From Candidatus Rokuibacteriota bacterium (GTDB lineage: Bacteria; Methylomirabilota; Methylomirabilia; Rokubacteriales; CSP1-6): a stretch of 5,136 nucleotides of DNA. The notes under the pieces are model-generated. The model saw nothing but the letters and a program-made list of their open reading frames with translations, had not been told where the DNA came from and ran no database searches. This document shows, piece by piece, positions 1-5,136 of the stretch (positions are counted from its first letter, which is position 1; each line of letters begins with the position of its first letter). The DNA lies in contig QHRT01000286.1 of the NCBI GenBank assembly GCA_003220195.1, positions 1-5,136 of the forward strand. The letters run 5' to 3'. A program made the position numbers and the translations under genes.

Positions 1-339
1 CTCATCCTGGCCCACGCCGGCGGCGCGACGCCCGCGCAGATCCAGAGCCTGCTCGGCAAGCACGGCAATCTGCTGGTCGACCTTTCGGGCATGCATTTCC
101 AGCGCACGCCGTCGCTCGCGCTCGAGTCGGGTCGATTCGATCCGACGTGGAAGCAGCTCATCCAGAAGATGCCGGAACGGTTCCTGTTCGGGCTCGACGT
201 GTGGGCGCCCCGCTTCTTCGAGCCGGCGATGCTCGACCGGCTGATGACGTGGACACGGCGCGTGCTCGGCGAGCTCAGGCGCGACGTCGCGGAGCGTGTC
301 GCCTACCGTAACGCCGCGACCCTCTTCAACGTCGAGTAG
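1..339 (+). CDS. Amidohydrolase-2 family metal-dependent hydrolase, C-terminal part
   Basis: The frame is open from the first base and ends at TAG 337-339, giving 112 residues of a protein whose start lies before the window. What is seen: LILAHAGG at residues 1-8, where the His resembles a metal-ligand His at the end of a TIM-barrel strand; then LLVDLSGMH; then RFLFGLDVW around residues 60-68, where the Asp at 66 matches the late conserved Asp of the family, usually seen as FGSD; and a C-terminal helix ending in YRNAATLFNV, the typical tail of amidohydrolase-2 (ACMSD-like, PF04909) proteins. These enzymes hydrolyse or decarboxylate diverse substrates with a metal centre in the cytoplasm; the substrate here is unknown. 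The next gene starts 7 bases after the stop, so the two are probably co-transcribed. The ATG at base 91 is internal and not the real start. Family call fairly sure, function open. Confidence 0.8.
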   Translation, partial: LILAHAGGATPAQIQSLLGKHGNLLVDLSGMHFQRTPSLALESGRFDPTWKQLIQKMPERFLFGLDVWAPRFFEPAMLDRLMTWTRRVLGELRRDVAERVAYRNAATLFNVE

Positions 340-346
340 CGGCGGC

Positions 347-2128
347 ATGGAGTCGAATCCCTTCCTCCACGCGACCGTGGGCGAGATGCTCGACGTGGTC
401 GCCGCCCGATATCCCGATCGCGACGCGATCGTCGCGACCGACGAGCGCGTCACCTACGCGGCGTTCCGCGAGCGCGCCGCGACCTTGGCGCGCGGACTCT
501 CCGCGCTGGGCGTCGCGCCCGGGGACAATGTCGCGATCTGGATGCCGAACCGGCCGACCTGGTTCATCGCCCAGCAGGCGTGCGCCAGGCTCGGCGCCGT
601 CGTCGTGGCGCTCAACCCGCGCTACAAGGCCCACGAGCTCTCGTACATCCTGGCGCAGTCGGACGCCACCGCCCTGATCCTCACCGATCAACGACGTGGG
701 GGGCCCCGAGAGGCGCGCGGACGCGCCGGCCATGGCCCCCCACACCCCCCAACGCTCGGAGAACGCCGGCATAGCCGGACGTCCTCCTCGACAACCGTTT
801 ATTCCGACGAGTACCTGGGAAATACCGACTACTTCGAGACGCTCCACGCCGTCGCGCCCGAAATTCGCGACGGAGTGCCCGGCGAGCTCAGCTGCGAACG
901 GCTTCCGTCGCTCAGATCCGTGATCGTCGACGCTGACGACGACTATCCCGGATGCGTGAGATTTCGCGACGTGATGGACGCCGGCGCAGAAGCCGCGATG
1001 CCTCCACTCCCCGCGCCGGCGCCCGACGATCTCTTCGCGCTGCTCTACACCTCCGGCACGACCGCGTTCCCGAAAGGCGCGATGATCACGCACAGGAACT
1101 GCGTGCCGCATGGCTGGAACACGGGCGAGCAGCTCCGCCTGACGTCCGACGATCGCGTGCTGCACGCCCTGCCCGCCGCCGGCACGTGGGGCGGGCTCAA
1201 CATTCCGCTCAGCACGTGGAGCCATGGCGCATGCCTGGTCCTGATGGAAACGTTCGACGCGCTGCAGGCGTTCCACCTGATCGAGCGCGAGCGGTGCACC
1301 GTGTGGAACGGCGTCGACATGATGGCGCGCGCGATGCTCGACCATCCGGAGCTCGAACGGTTCGACCTTTCCACGCTCCGCACCGGCGGCTTCGGCGCCG
1401 TCGGCGGCGGTGGCCACGGTCTCTTCGAGGCGGTCGTCGAGCGCCTCGGCATCCCGCAGCTCTACCAGCCGTACGGGATGACGGAAGTGAACGCGCTCTC
1501 GCTGTGGCACGATCTCGACGAGCCCGTCGAGCTCCGCGCGCTGTCCGGAGTCAAAACGCCGCCGGGCATCGACGCGCGCGTGGTGCATCCGGAAACCGGA
1601 CGCCCCTGCTCGCCCGGGGAAGAAGGCGAGCTGCAGTTCCGCGGCATGCTGGTCACGCCGGGGTACTACAAGAAGCCGGACGAGACGGCCGCCGCGTTCA
1701 CCAGGGACGGCTGGTTCAAGACCGGCGATCTCGCGGTGCGGGACGAGCAGGGTCACGTGATGTTCAAAGGGCGTCTCAAAGAAACGCTCCGCATCAGTCA
1801 CTTCATGGTGGCGCCGGGCGAGATCGAAGCGTTCTTGATGTCGCATCCGTCGGTCGACCAGGCGTTCGTGGTCGGCGTGCCGGACGCGGTCACCAACGAA
1901 GCCGCCGTCGCGTTCGTGATTCTCAAGGAATTCGCGACGCTCGGCGAGGACGAGCTGCGCCTTTTCTGTCGGGGGAAGATCGCGTCGTACAAGATCCCGA
2001 AAGTCGTGCACTTCGTCCCGGACGTGCCGCGGACTCCCGGTCCGCACGGCGACAAGGTGCAGCGGCTGAAGCTGCGCGAGCAGGCGCTCGCCGAGGGGGC
2101 AGGCGATGTTTCGAACCGCGCTCTGTGA
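347..2128 (+). CDS. AMP-forming acyl-CoA synthetase (FadD-like) carrying a 40-residue insertion
   Basis: This 593-residue ligase would activate a carboxylic acid with ATP and CoA through an acyl-adenylate. Seen motifs: the phosphate-binding loop TSGTTAFPKG at residues 235-244 (Ala where Gly is usual), YGMTE at 376-380, WFKTGDL from residue 456 with Asp461 for ribose binding, GRLKE at 475-479 at the domain hinge, VAPGEIE after it, and the C-terminal lysine at 570 in GDKVQRLKLRE. ATG 347 is chosen because homology begins at MESNPFLHATVGEML; GTG 296 would add 17 low-complexity residues and overlap the upstream gene. No strong Shine-Dalgarno is seen. Residues 115-154 form an Arg/Gly/Pro-rich block that interrupts LTD-EYLGNTDYFETL and derives from a repeat. 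The hinge segment reads SHFM where GGEN-like residues are common. The substrate is unknown. Activity despite the insertion is likely but unproven. Confidence 0.9.
   Translation: MESNPFLHATVGEMLDVVAARYPDRDAIVATDERVTYAAFRERAATLARGLSALGVAPGDNVAIWMPNRPTWFIAQQACARLGAVVVALNPRYKAHELSYILAQSDATALILTDQRRGGPREARGRAGHGPPHPPTLGERRHSRTSSSTTVYSDEYLGNTDYFETLHAVAPEIRDGVPGELSCERLPSLRSVIVDADDDYPGCVRFRDVMDAGAEAAMPPLPAPAPDDLFALLYTSGTTAFPKGAMITHRNCVPHGWNTGEQLRLTSDDRVLHALPAAGTWGGLNIPLSTWSHGACLVLMETFDALQAFHLIERERCTVWNGVDMMARAMLDHPELERFDLSTLRTGGFGAVGGGGHGLFEAVVERLGIPQLYQPYGMTEVNALSLWHDLDEPVELRALSGVKTPPGIDARVVHPETGRPCSPGEEGELQFRGMLVTPGYYKKPDETAAAFTRDGWFKTGDLAVRDEQGHVMFKGRLKETLRISHFMVAPGEIEAFLMSHPSVDQAFVVGVPDAVTNEAAVAFVILKEFATLGEDELRLFCRGKIASYKIPKVVHFVPDVPRTPGPHGDKVQRLKLREQALAEGAGDVSNRAL
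689..808 (+). mobile_element. In-frame 120-base palindromic repeat insertion inside the ligase gene (copy 1)
   Basis: Removing exactly these 120 bases joins LTD to EYLGNTDYFETL, the normal continuation of this ligase family. The segment is therefore inferred to be an insertion, 40 codons long, without a stop in the coding frame. It contains a perfect 10-base inverted repeat (696-705 with 734-743), an inner 6-base stem GGCGCG/CGCGCC (712-717 with 722-727, loop CGGA), and a third small stem CCGGC/GCCGG (766-770 with 774-778). Bases 692-791 align in reverse orientation with the intergenic repeat at 3234-3309, including the 14-mer at 746-759, which differs at one base. CCGA occurs at 684-687 and again at 804-807, exactly 120 apart, and may be a target duplication. 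No transposase is encoded, so the element would be non-autonomous or a REP-like unit. Confidence 0.75.
696..743. repeat. Perfect inverted repeat (10-base arms with nested stem) in copy 1
   Basis: GTGGGGGGCC at 696-705 is the exact reverse complement of GGCCCCCCAC at 734-743. A second stem, GGCGCG at 712-717 with CGCGCC at 722-727, is nested inside. In RNA this would be a strong cruciform-like hairpin within the ligase mRNA. Copy 2 keeps the outer arms in shortened form (8 bases) but lacks the nested stem. Confidence 0.85.
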
Positions 2129-3224
2129 TCTGCTCGGCATCGAGCATCCGATTCTTCAATCGGGCATGGGGAACATCGCCGGCCCCGACCTGGTCGCGGA
2201 GGTCTCCAGCGCCGGCGGCCTCGGCATCCTCGCCGGCCTGAACGTTCCGCCGGACGTGCTGCGCGACGGTATCCGCGAAGTGCGCAAGAGGACGTCGCGC
2301 CCGTTCGGCGTGAACCTCTGGCTGCACGAGACCGTCGAGTCGCCGGTCGATGTCGCGACGATTCCGGACACGACGGTCGCCGGCGCGCAGCGCGAGCTGA
2401 ACCGCTATCGCGAGCGCCTCGGCATTCCGACGACGTCGGCGCGCCCGGCGACGCTGCCGGCACTGCTGCCGTCGGCGATCGACGTGATTCTCGAAGAACG
2501 CGTGCCGGTCTTCTCCACCGCGCTGGTCCGTCATCACCACGCCGAGCTGGTGCAGCGCTGTCACGCGCGCGGGGTGAAGGTCGTCACGATGGTCACGACC
2601 GTGGACGCGGCGCGGGCCGCCGCGGCGTCGGGCGTGGACGTGATCGTCGCGCAGGGCGGCGAAGCCGGCGGACACCGATCGGTGGGCGACAAGCCGGCAT
2701 CGGCCGAGGCGGTCGGGATCGGCACGATGGCGCTGGTGCCGCAGATCGTCGATGCCGTGCAGGTGCCCGTCGTCGCCGCCGGCGGTATCGCCGACGGCCG
2801 CGGCCTGGTGGCGGCGCTGGCGCTCGGCGCGACCGGTGTCCTGCTCGGCACCCGCTTCGTCGCGTCGCGCGAGGCGACCGTGCCGGAATTCTGGAAGAAG
2901 GCGCTCCTGGAACACGAGAGCGACGCGACGGCGATCACCGATGTCTTCACGGGGTTGTGGGCGCGCGCGCTCCGCAACACCATGAGCGAGGAGTACCGCA
3001 CGTCCGGCGCGCCGGTGCTGCCGCCGCTGGTCCAGCGCGCCGCGGCGTTCGACGTCTACGCCGCGTCCGCGAAGCAGCAGAATCGCGAATACTACCCGAT
3101 GTTCTCGGGACAGAGCGTCGGGCTGATCCACGATCTCCCCGGCGCGGGCGAGGTCGTCGCGACGATCATGCGCGAGGCCCAGGACGTGCTCGCCGCATTG
3201 CCGCGCCGGGCGAACCGTGGCTAG
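2106..3224 (+). CDS. Nitronate monooxygenase / 2-nitropropane dioxygenase family flavoprotein
   Basis: A full-length 372-residue protein of the FMN-binding TIM-barrel family that includes nitronate monooxygenase, FabK-type enoyl reductases and the steroid-degradation protein IpdC. Seen: the N-terminal GIEHPILQSGMGNIAGPDLVAE pattern (residues about 11-32), SSAGGLGIL after it, FGVNLWL, then AQGGEAGGH at residues 182-190, whose terminal His is strongly conserved in the family, AAGGI ending at 228 and GTRF at 248-251, both typical of FMN phosphate binding. ATG 2106 starts 23 bases before the ligase stop, with a purine-rich GAGGGGG at 2093-2099 as a possible ribosome binding site, so translation is probably coupled to the ligase. 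Within a CoA-ligase cluster, an enoyl-CoA or ring-modifying redox role is as likely as nitronate oxidation. Family call firm, reaction uncertain. Confidence 0.88.
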   Translation: MFRTALCDLLGIEHPILQSGMGNIAGPDLVAEVSSAGGLGILAGLNVPPDVLRDGIREVRKRTSRPFGVNLWLHETVESPVDVATIPDTTVAGAQRELNRYRERLGIPTTSARPATLPALLPSAIDVILEERVPVFSTALVRHHHAELVQRCHARGVKVVTMVTTVDAARAAAASGVDVIVAQGGEAGGHRSVGDKPASAEAVGIGTMALVPQIVDAVQVPVVAAGGIADGRGLVAALALGATGVLLGTRFVASREATVPEFWKKALLEHESDATAITDVFTGLWARALRNTMSEEYRTSGAPVLPPLVQRAAAFDVYAASAKQQNREYYPMFSGQSVGLIHDLPGAGEVVATIMREAQDVLAALPRRANRG

Positions 3225-3233
3225 CGCGCAAAA

Positions 3234-3309
3234 TCGAGGGGTGCCACGGCTTTGCCGCGGCACCCCGAACGTTGGGGGCTTGGGGGCCATTTCGGGGCCC
3301 CCATGTCGA
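3234..3309 (-). repeat. Two-hairpin palindromic repeat, copy 2 (inverted relative to copy 1)
   Basis: This element fills most of the 98-base gap between the flavoprotein stop and the oxidoreductase start. Hairpin A pairs 3238-3250 with 3254-3266: thirteen positions, one A-C mismatch, TTT loop. Hairpin B pairs TGGGGGCC 3281-3288 with GGCCCCCA 3296-3303 perfectly. Between them lies CCGAACGTTGGGGG at 3265-3278, whose reverse complement matches copy 1 at 746-759 in 13 of 14 bases. TCGA borders the element on both sides (3234-3237 and 3306-3309); in copy 1, CGA lies at the equivalent borders (692-694 and 789-791). Hairpin A could slow or terminate transcription, but no T-run follows it, so it is not a standard intrinsic terminator. 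I see no clear promoter in the gap. Confidence 0.8.
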
Positions 3310-3310
3310 T

Positions 3311-3316
3311 AGGAGG
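3311..3316 (+). promoter_or_regulatory. Shine-Dalgarno AGGAGG for the LLM oxidoreductase
   Basis: A consensus AGGAGG sits six bases before GTG 3323 and fixes that codon as the start, although the frame stays open far upstream. It begins only two bases after the right border of the repeat and seven bases after hairpin B, so folding of the leader may affect ribosome access. Confidence 0.85.
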
Positions 3317-3322
3317 CTCAGC

Positions 3323-4351
3323 GTGAAGCTCGACATCGGCATGCTCACTCACGACCTCAAGTCGATCCCGGACTACGCGCGCAAGGTGGAAGCGCTCGGC
3401 TACGACTGCCTCTGGTCCTCGGAGACGCAGCACGATCCGTATCTGCCGCTCGCCGTTGCCGCCGGCGTCACGTCGCGCATCAAGCTCGGCACGGCGATCG
3501 CCGTCGTGTTCCCCCGCAGTCCGATGATCACCGCGCACATCGCGTGGGATCTGCAGAAAGCGTCCGACGGGCGCTTCATCCTCGGTCTCGGCACCCAGGT
3601 CAAGGGCCACAACGAGCGACGGTTCTCGGTGAAATTCGAGTCGCCGGGGCCGAAGCTGCGCGAGGCCGTGCTCGCGATCCGCGCGATCTGGGACTGCTGG
3701 CAGAACGGGACGAAACTCGACTTCAAGGGCCAGTTCTACCGGTTCGACCTGATGACGCCGTTCTTCAATCCCGGACCGATCGCTCACCCGAAGATCCCCG
3801 TCTACATCGCCGGCGTGAACCAGTACATCTGCCGCGTCGCCGGCGAGGTCTGTGAAGGGCTCCACGTGCATCCCTTCAACAGCGCGACGTATCTCCGCGA
3901 GTACGTGCAGCCGGCGGTCAACGAAGGGCTCGCGAAGGCCGGCCGCTCGCGCGCGGACTTCACGTACGTCACGGCGACGTTCGTGATCGTGGCGGACACG
4001 GCCGAGGAAGCGCGCGCCCAGCGTCAGGCGGTCAAGCAGCAGATCGCGTTCTACGCCTCGACGCGCACCTACGAGCCCGTGCTCGCGGCGCACGGCTGGC
4101 AGGACCTGGTGCCCCATCTCCACCGCAAGTCGATCGAGGGCGACTGGAAGGGCATGGCGGACCTGATCACCGACGAGATGCTCGAGACGTACGCGGTGAG
4201 CGGGACCTGGGACACGATCGCCGCGCGCATCCAGGAGCGCTACGCGGGCCTGCTCGACCGGACGTCGTTCTACCAGCCCTACCAGCCCGGGATCGACGAT
4301 CCGCGGCTGCCGCGGGTGATCACGGAATTCAACGGGAGGCCTCATGCCTGA
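3323..4351 (+). CDS. LLM-class (luciferase-like, probably F420-dependent) oxidoreductase, TIGR03617-like
   Basis: A 342-residue luciferase-fold flavin/F420 enzyme. The start is GTG 3323, supported by AGGAGG at 3311-3316 and by the family-typical N-terminus MKLDIGMLTHDL. Seen: ALGYDCLWSSETQHDPYLPLAVAA, IKLGTAIAVVFPRSPMITAH, the hallmark DGRFILGLGTQ with Gly83 to Gly90, LMTPFFNPGPI, VYIAGVN, and CEGLHVHPF. Together these match my recollection of the TIGR03617 F420-dependent subgroup of bacterial luciferase-like monooxygenases (PF00296). Such proteins transfer hydride or oxygenate small organic substrates in the cytoplasm; the substrate is not predictable. It ends at TGA 4349-4351, overlapping the next gene by 8 bases, which implies translational coupling. 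Whether F420 or FMN is used cannot be settled here, because no F420 biosynthesis gene is in view. Confidence 0.88.
   Translation: MKLDIGMLTHDLKSIPDYARKVEALGYDCLWSSETQHDPYLPLAVAAGVTSRIKLGTAIAVVFPRSPMITAHIAWDLQKASDGRFILGLGTQVKGHNERRFSVKFESPGPKLREAVLAIRAIWDCWQNGTKLDFKGQFYRFDLMTPFFNPGPIAHPKIPVYIAGVNQYICRVAGEVCEGLHVHPFNSATYLREYVQPAVNEGLAKAGRSRADFTYVTATFVIVADTAEEARAQRQAVKQQIAFYASTRTYEPVLAAHGWQDLVPHLHRKSIEGDWKGMADLITDEMLETYAVSGTWDTIAARIQERYAGLLDRTSFYQPYQPGIDDPRLPRVITEFNGRPHA
4334..4339 (+). promoter_or_regulatory. Shine-Dalgarno GGGAGG for the crotonyl-CoA carboxylase/reductase-like gene
   Basis: GGGAGG lies inside the end of the oxidoreductase gene, four bases before ATG 4344. It supports that start and the 8-base gene overlap. 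Confidence 0.75.
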
Positions 4352-5136
4352 TCTCTACGACCTCGGTCAGCGGCCGCCGCTCGGCGAGGTGCCGAAGCAG
4401 ATGCACGCGTACCTCGTCCGCCAGAATCGCTTCGGGCAGCCTCGCGACGCGTGGAAGCGCGAGGTGATTCCGACGCCGCAGCTCGGTCCTCGAGACGTGC
4501 TGATCTACGTGATGGCGTCCGGGATCACTCGACGTCATCGGCGAGCGCCAGAAGCTCGGCGAGACGGAAGACTTCCACGCCGGCGGGAGCGACTGCTCGG
4601 GCATCGTGTGGGCGATCGGCCAGGACGTGACGAACGTCAAGCCCGGCGATGAGGTGATCGTCCACTCCGGCTGGTGGCGGCCCGACGATCCGTGGGTCAG
4701 GAGCGGCAAGGACCCGATGCTCGCCGAGTCGACGCGCATCTGGGGCTACCAGACGAACTACGGCAGCTACTGCCAGTTCGCGCGCGCGCAGGCGCACCAG
4801 TGCGTGCCGAAGCCCGCGCGCCTCACGTGGGAGCAGGCCGGCTGCTTCCTGCTCTGCGGGTCGACGGCGTACCGGATGCTGATGGGCTGGCCGCCGCACG
4901 TCGTCGAGCCCGGCGACGTCGTGCTCGTGTGGGGCGCGGCCGGCGGGCTCGGCTCGATGGGACTCGAGATCACGAAGGCGCTCGGCGGCCGGCCCGTCGC
5001 CGTCGTGTCCGACGAGGCGAAGAAGAAGTTCTGTCTCGAGCACGGCGCCGTCGGCGCGATCAACCGGAACGACTTCACCCACTGGGGGAAGATGCCGGAC
5101 ACGACGGACGCGAAGGCCTACGGCGAGTGGGCGAAG
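4344..5136 (+). pseudogene. ccr: Crotonyl-CoA carboxylase/reductase-like gene, frameshifted by a short deletion and cut by the window end
   Basis: The start (MPDLYDLGQRPPLGEVPKQMHAY) and the later part resemble crotonyl-CoA carboxylase/reductase, an NADPH-dependent medium-chain dehydrogenase-type enzyme that reduces crotonyl-CoA and fixes CO2 to give ethylmalonyl-CoA. Residues 1-61 (4344-4526) end at MASGI in the first frame. Homology resumes in a different frame at base 4528 (LDVIGERQKLGE) and stays open to the end: GGSDCSGIVWAIG, RIWGYQTNYGSYCQF, LTWEQAG, TAYRML, the nucleotide-binding VWGAAGGLGS near 4927-4956, and INRNDFTHWGKMP. The family's NYN-containing stretch after MASGI is missing, about 12 codons, implying loss of about 35 bases. 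In the first frame the product stops at 4652 after nonsense sequence. An automatic caller might start a truncated gene at GTG 4606. A related acyl-CoA reductase without carboxylase activity is possible. An assembly error is not excluded. Confidence 0.75.

Noticed and set aside
326..2140. A 604-residue open frame on the minus strand opposite the ligase
   Set aside because: The plus strand carries clear ligase motifs over the same span. The minus frame is rich in Arg, His, Glu and Val with no recognisable domain, as expected for an antisense shadow in GC-rich DNA.
952..2241. A 429-residue plus-strand frame overlapping the ligase in another phase
   Set aside because: It is Arg/Ala-rich with no domain, while the ligase frame holds all conserved motifs.
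3238..3266. Hairpin A as a classical intrinsic terminator
   Set aside because: The stem is strong, but no run of T follows it, and it belongs to a repeat that also occurs inside a gene.
1923..3290. A 455-residue minus-strand frame opposite the flavoprotein gene
   Set aside because: It is Arg/Ala/Asp-rich low-complexity sequence without motifs, and it covers parts of two well-supported plus-strand genes and the repeat.
696..3309. The two repeats as parts of a CRISPR array or as ends of one composite transposon
   Set aside because: There are only two diverged copies 2.4 kb apart with no spacers, and the DNA between them holds ordinary metabolic genes without a transposase. Their inverted orientation alone is not enough for a composite element.
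2957..3322. Upstream extension of the oxidoreductase frame to base 2957
   Set aside because: It would overlap the flavoprotein gene and read through the repeat. The consensus AGGAGG and the family N-terminus both place the start at GTG 3323.
3221..4345. A 374-residue minus-strand frame opposite the oxidoreductase
   Set aside because: It mirrors the oxidoreductase codons and has no recognisable family pattern; it is a shadow frame.

Overview
This is a GC-rich window, about two thirds G+C by eye, with five same-strand genes. All are metabolic enzymes of a CoA-thioester or flavin type, and they look like part of a catabolic gene cluster. The content suggests an uncultured soil or subsurface bacterium. 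The supporting signs are the high GC, a TIGR03617-like F420-type luciferase-fold oxidoreductase, a FadD-like ligase, and short palindromic repeats with a C-rich CCCCCAACG core. I associate such repeats loosely with Rokubacteria/Methylomirabilota-type genomes. That placement is from memory and is weak; Binatota, Acidobacteria or Actinobacteria-like lineages are not excluded.

Layout from left to right: (1) bases 1-339, the C-terminal 112 residues of an amidohydrolase-2 family metal-dependent hydrolase, cut by the window edge; (2) bases 347-2128, an AMP-forming acyl-CoA synthetase; (3) bases 2106-3224, a 2-nitropropane-dioxygenase/nitronate-monooxygenase family flavoprotein whose start overlaps the ligase end; (4) a 98-base gap filled almost entirely by a two-hairpin repeat; (5) bases 3323-4351, an LLM-class oxidoreductase with a clear Shine-Dalgarno; (6) from base 4344 to the window end, a crotonyl-CoA carboxylase/reductase-like gene. 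This last gene overlaps the previous one by 8 bases and appears broken by a deletion of about 35 bases and a frameshift near base 4527.

The tight spacing and overlaps suggest one transcription unit. A plausible but unproven reading is a pathway that activates a carboxylic acid to its CoA thioester (ligase), modifies it with flavin/F420 redox enzymes and a hydrolase, and uses a reductive carboxylase or enoyl-CoA reductase downstream. The substrate cannot be told from sequence.

The most unusual feature is a short palindromic repeat family present twice, in opposite orientations. One copy lies in the 3225-3322 gap just before the oxidoreductase ribosome binding site. The other lies inside the ligase coding sequence, in a stretch of exactly 120 bases (40 codons) that keeps the frame open and adds an arginine/glycine/proline-rich segment to an otherwise normal enzyme.
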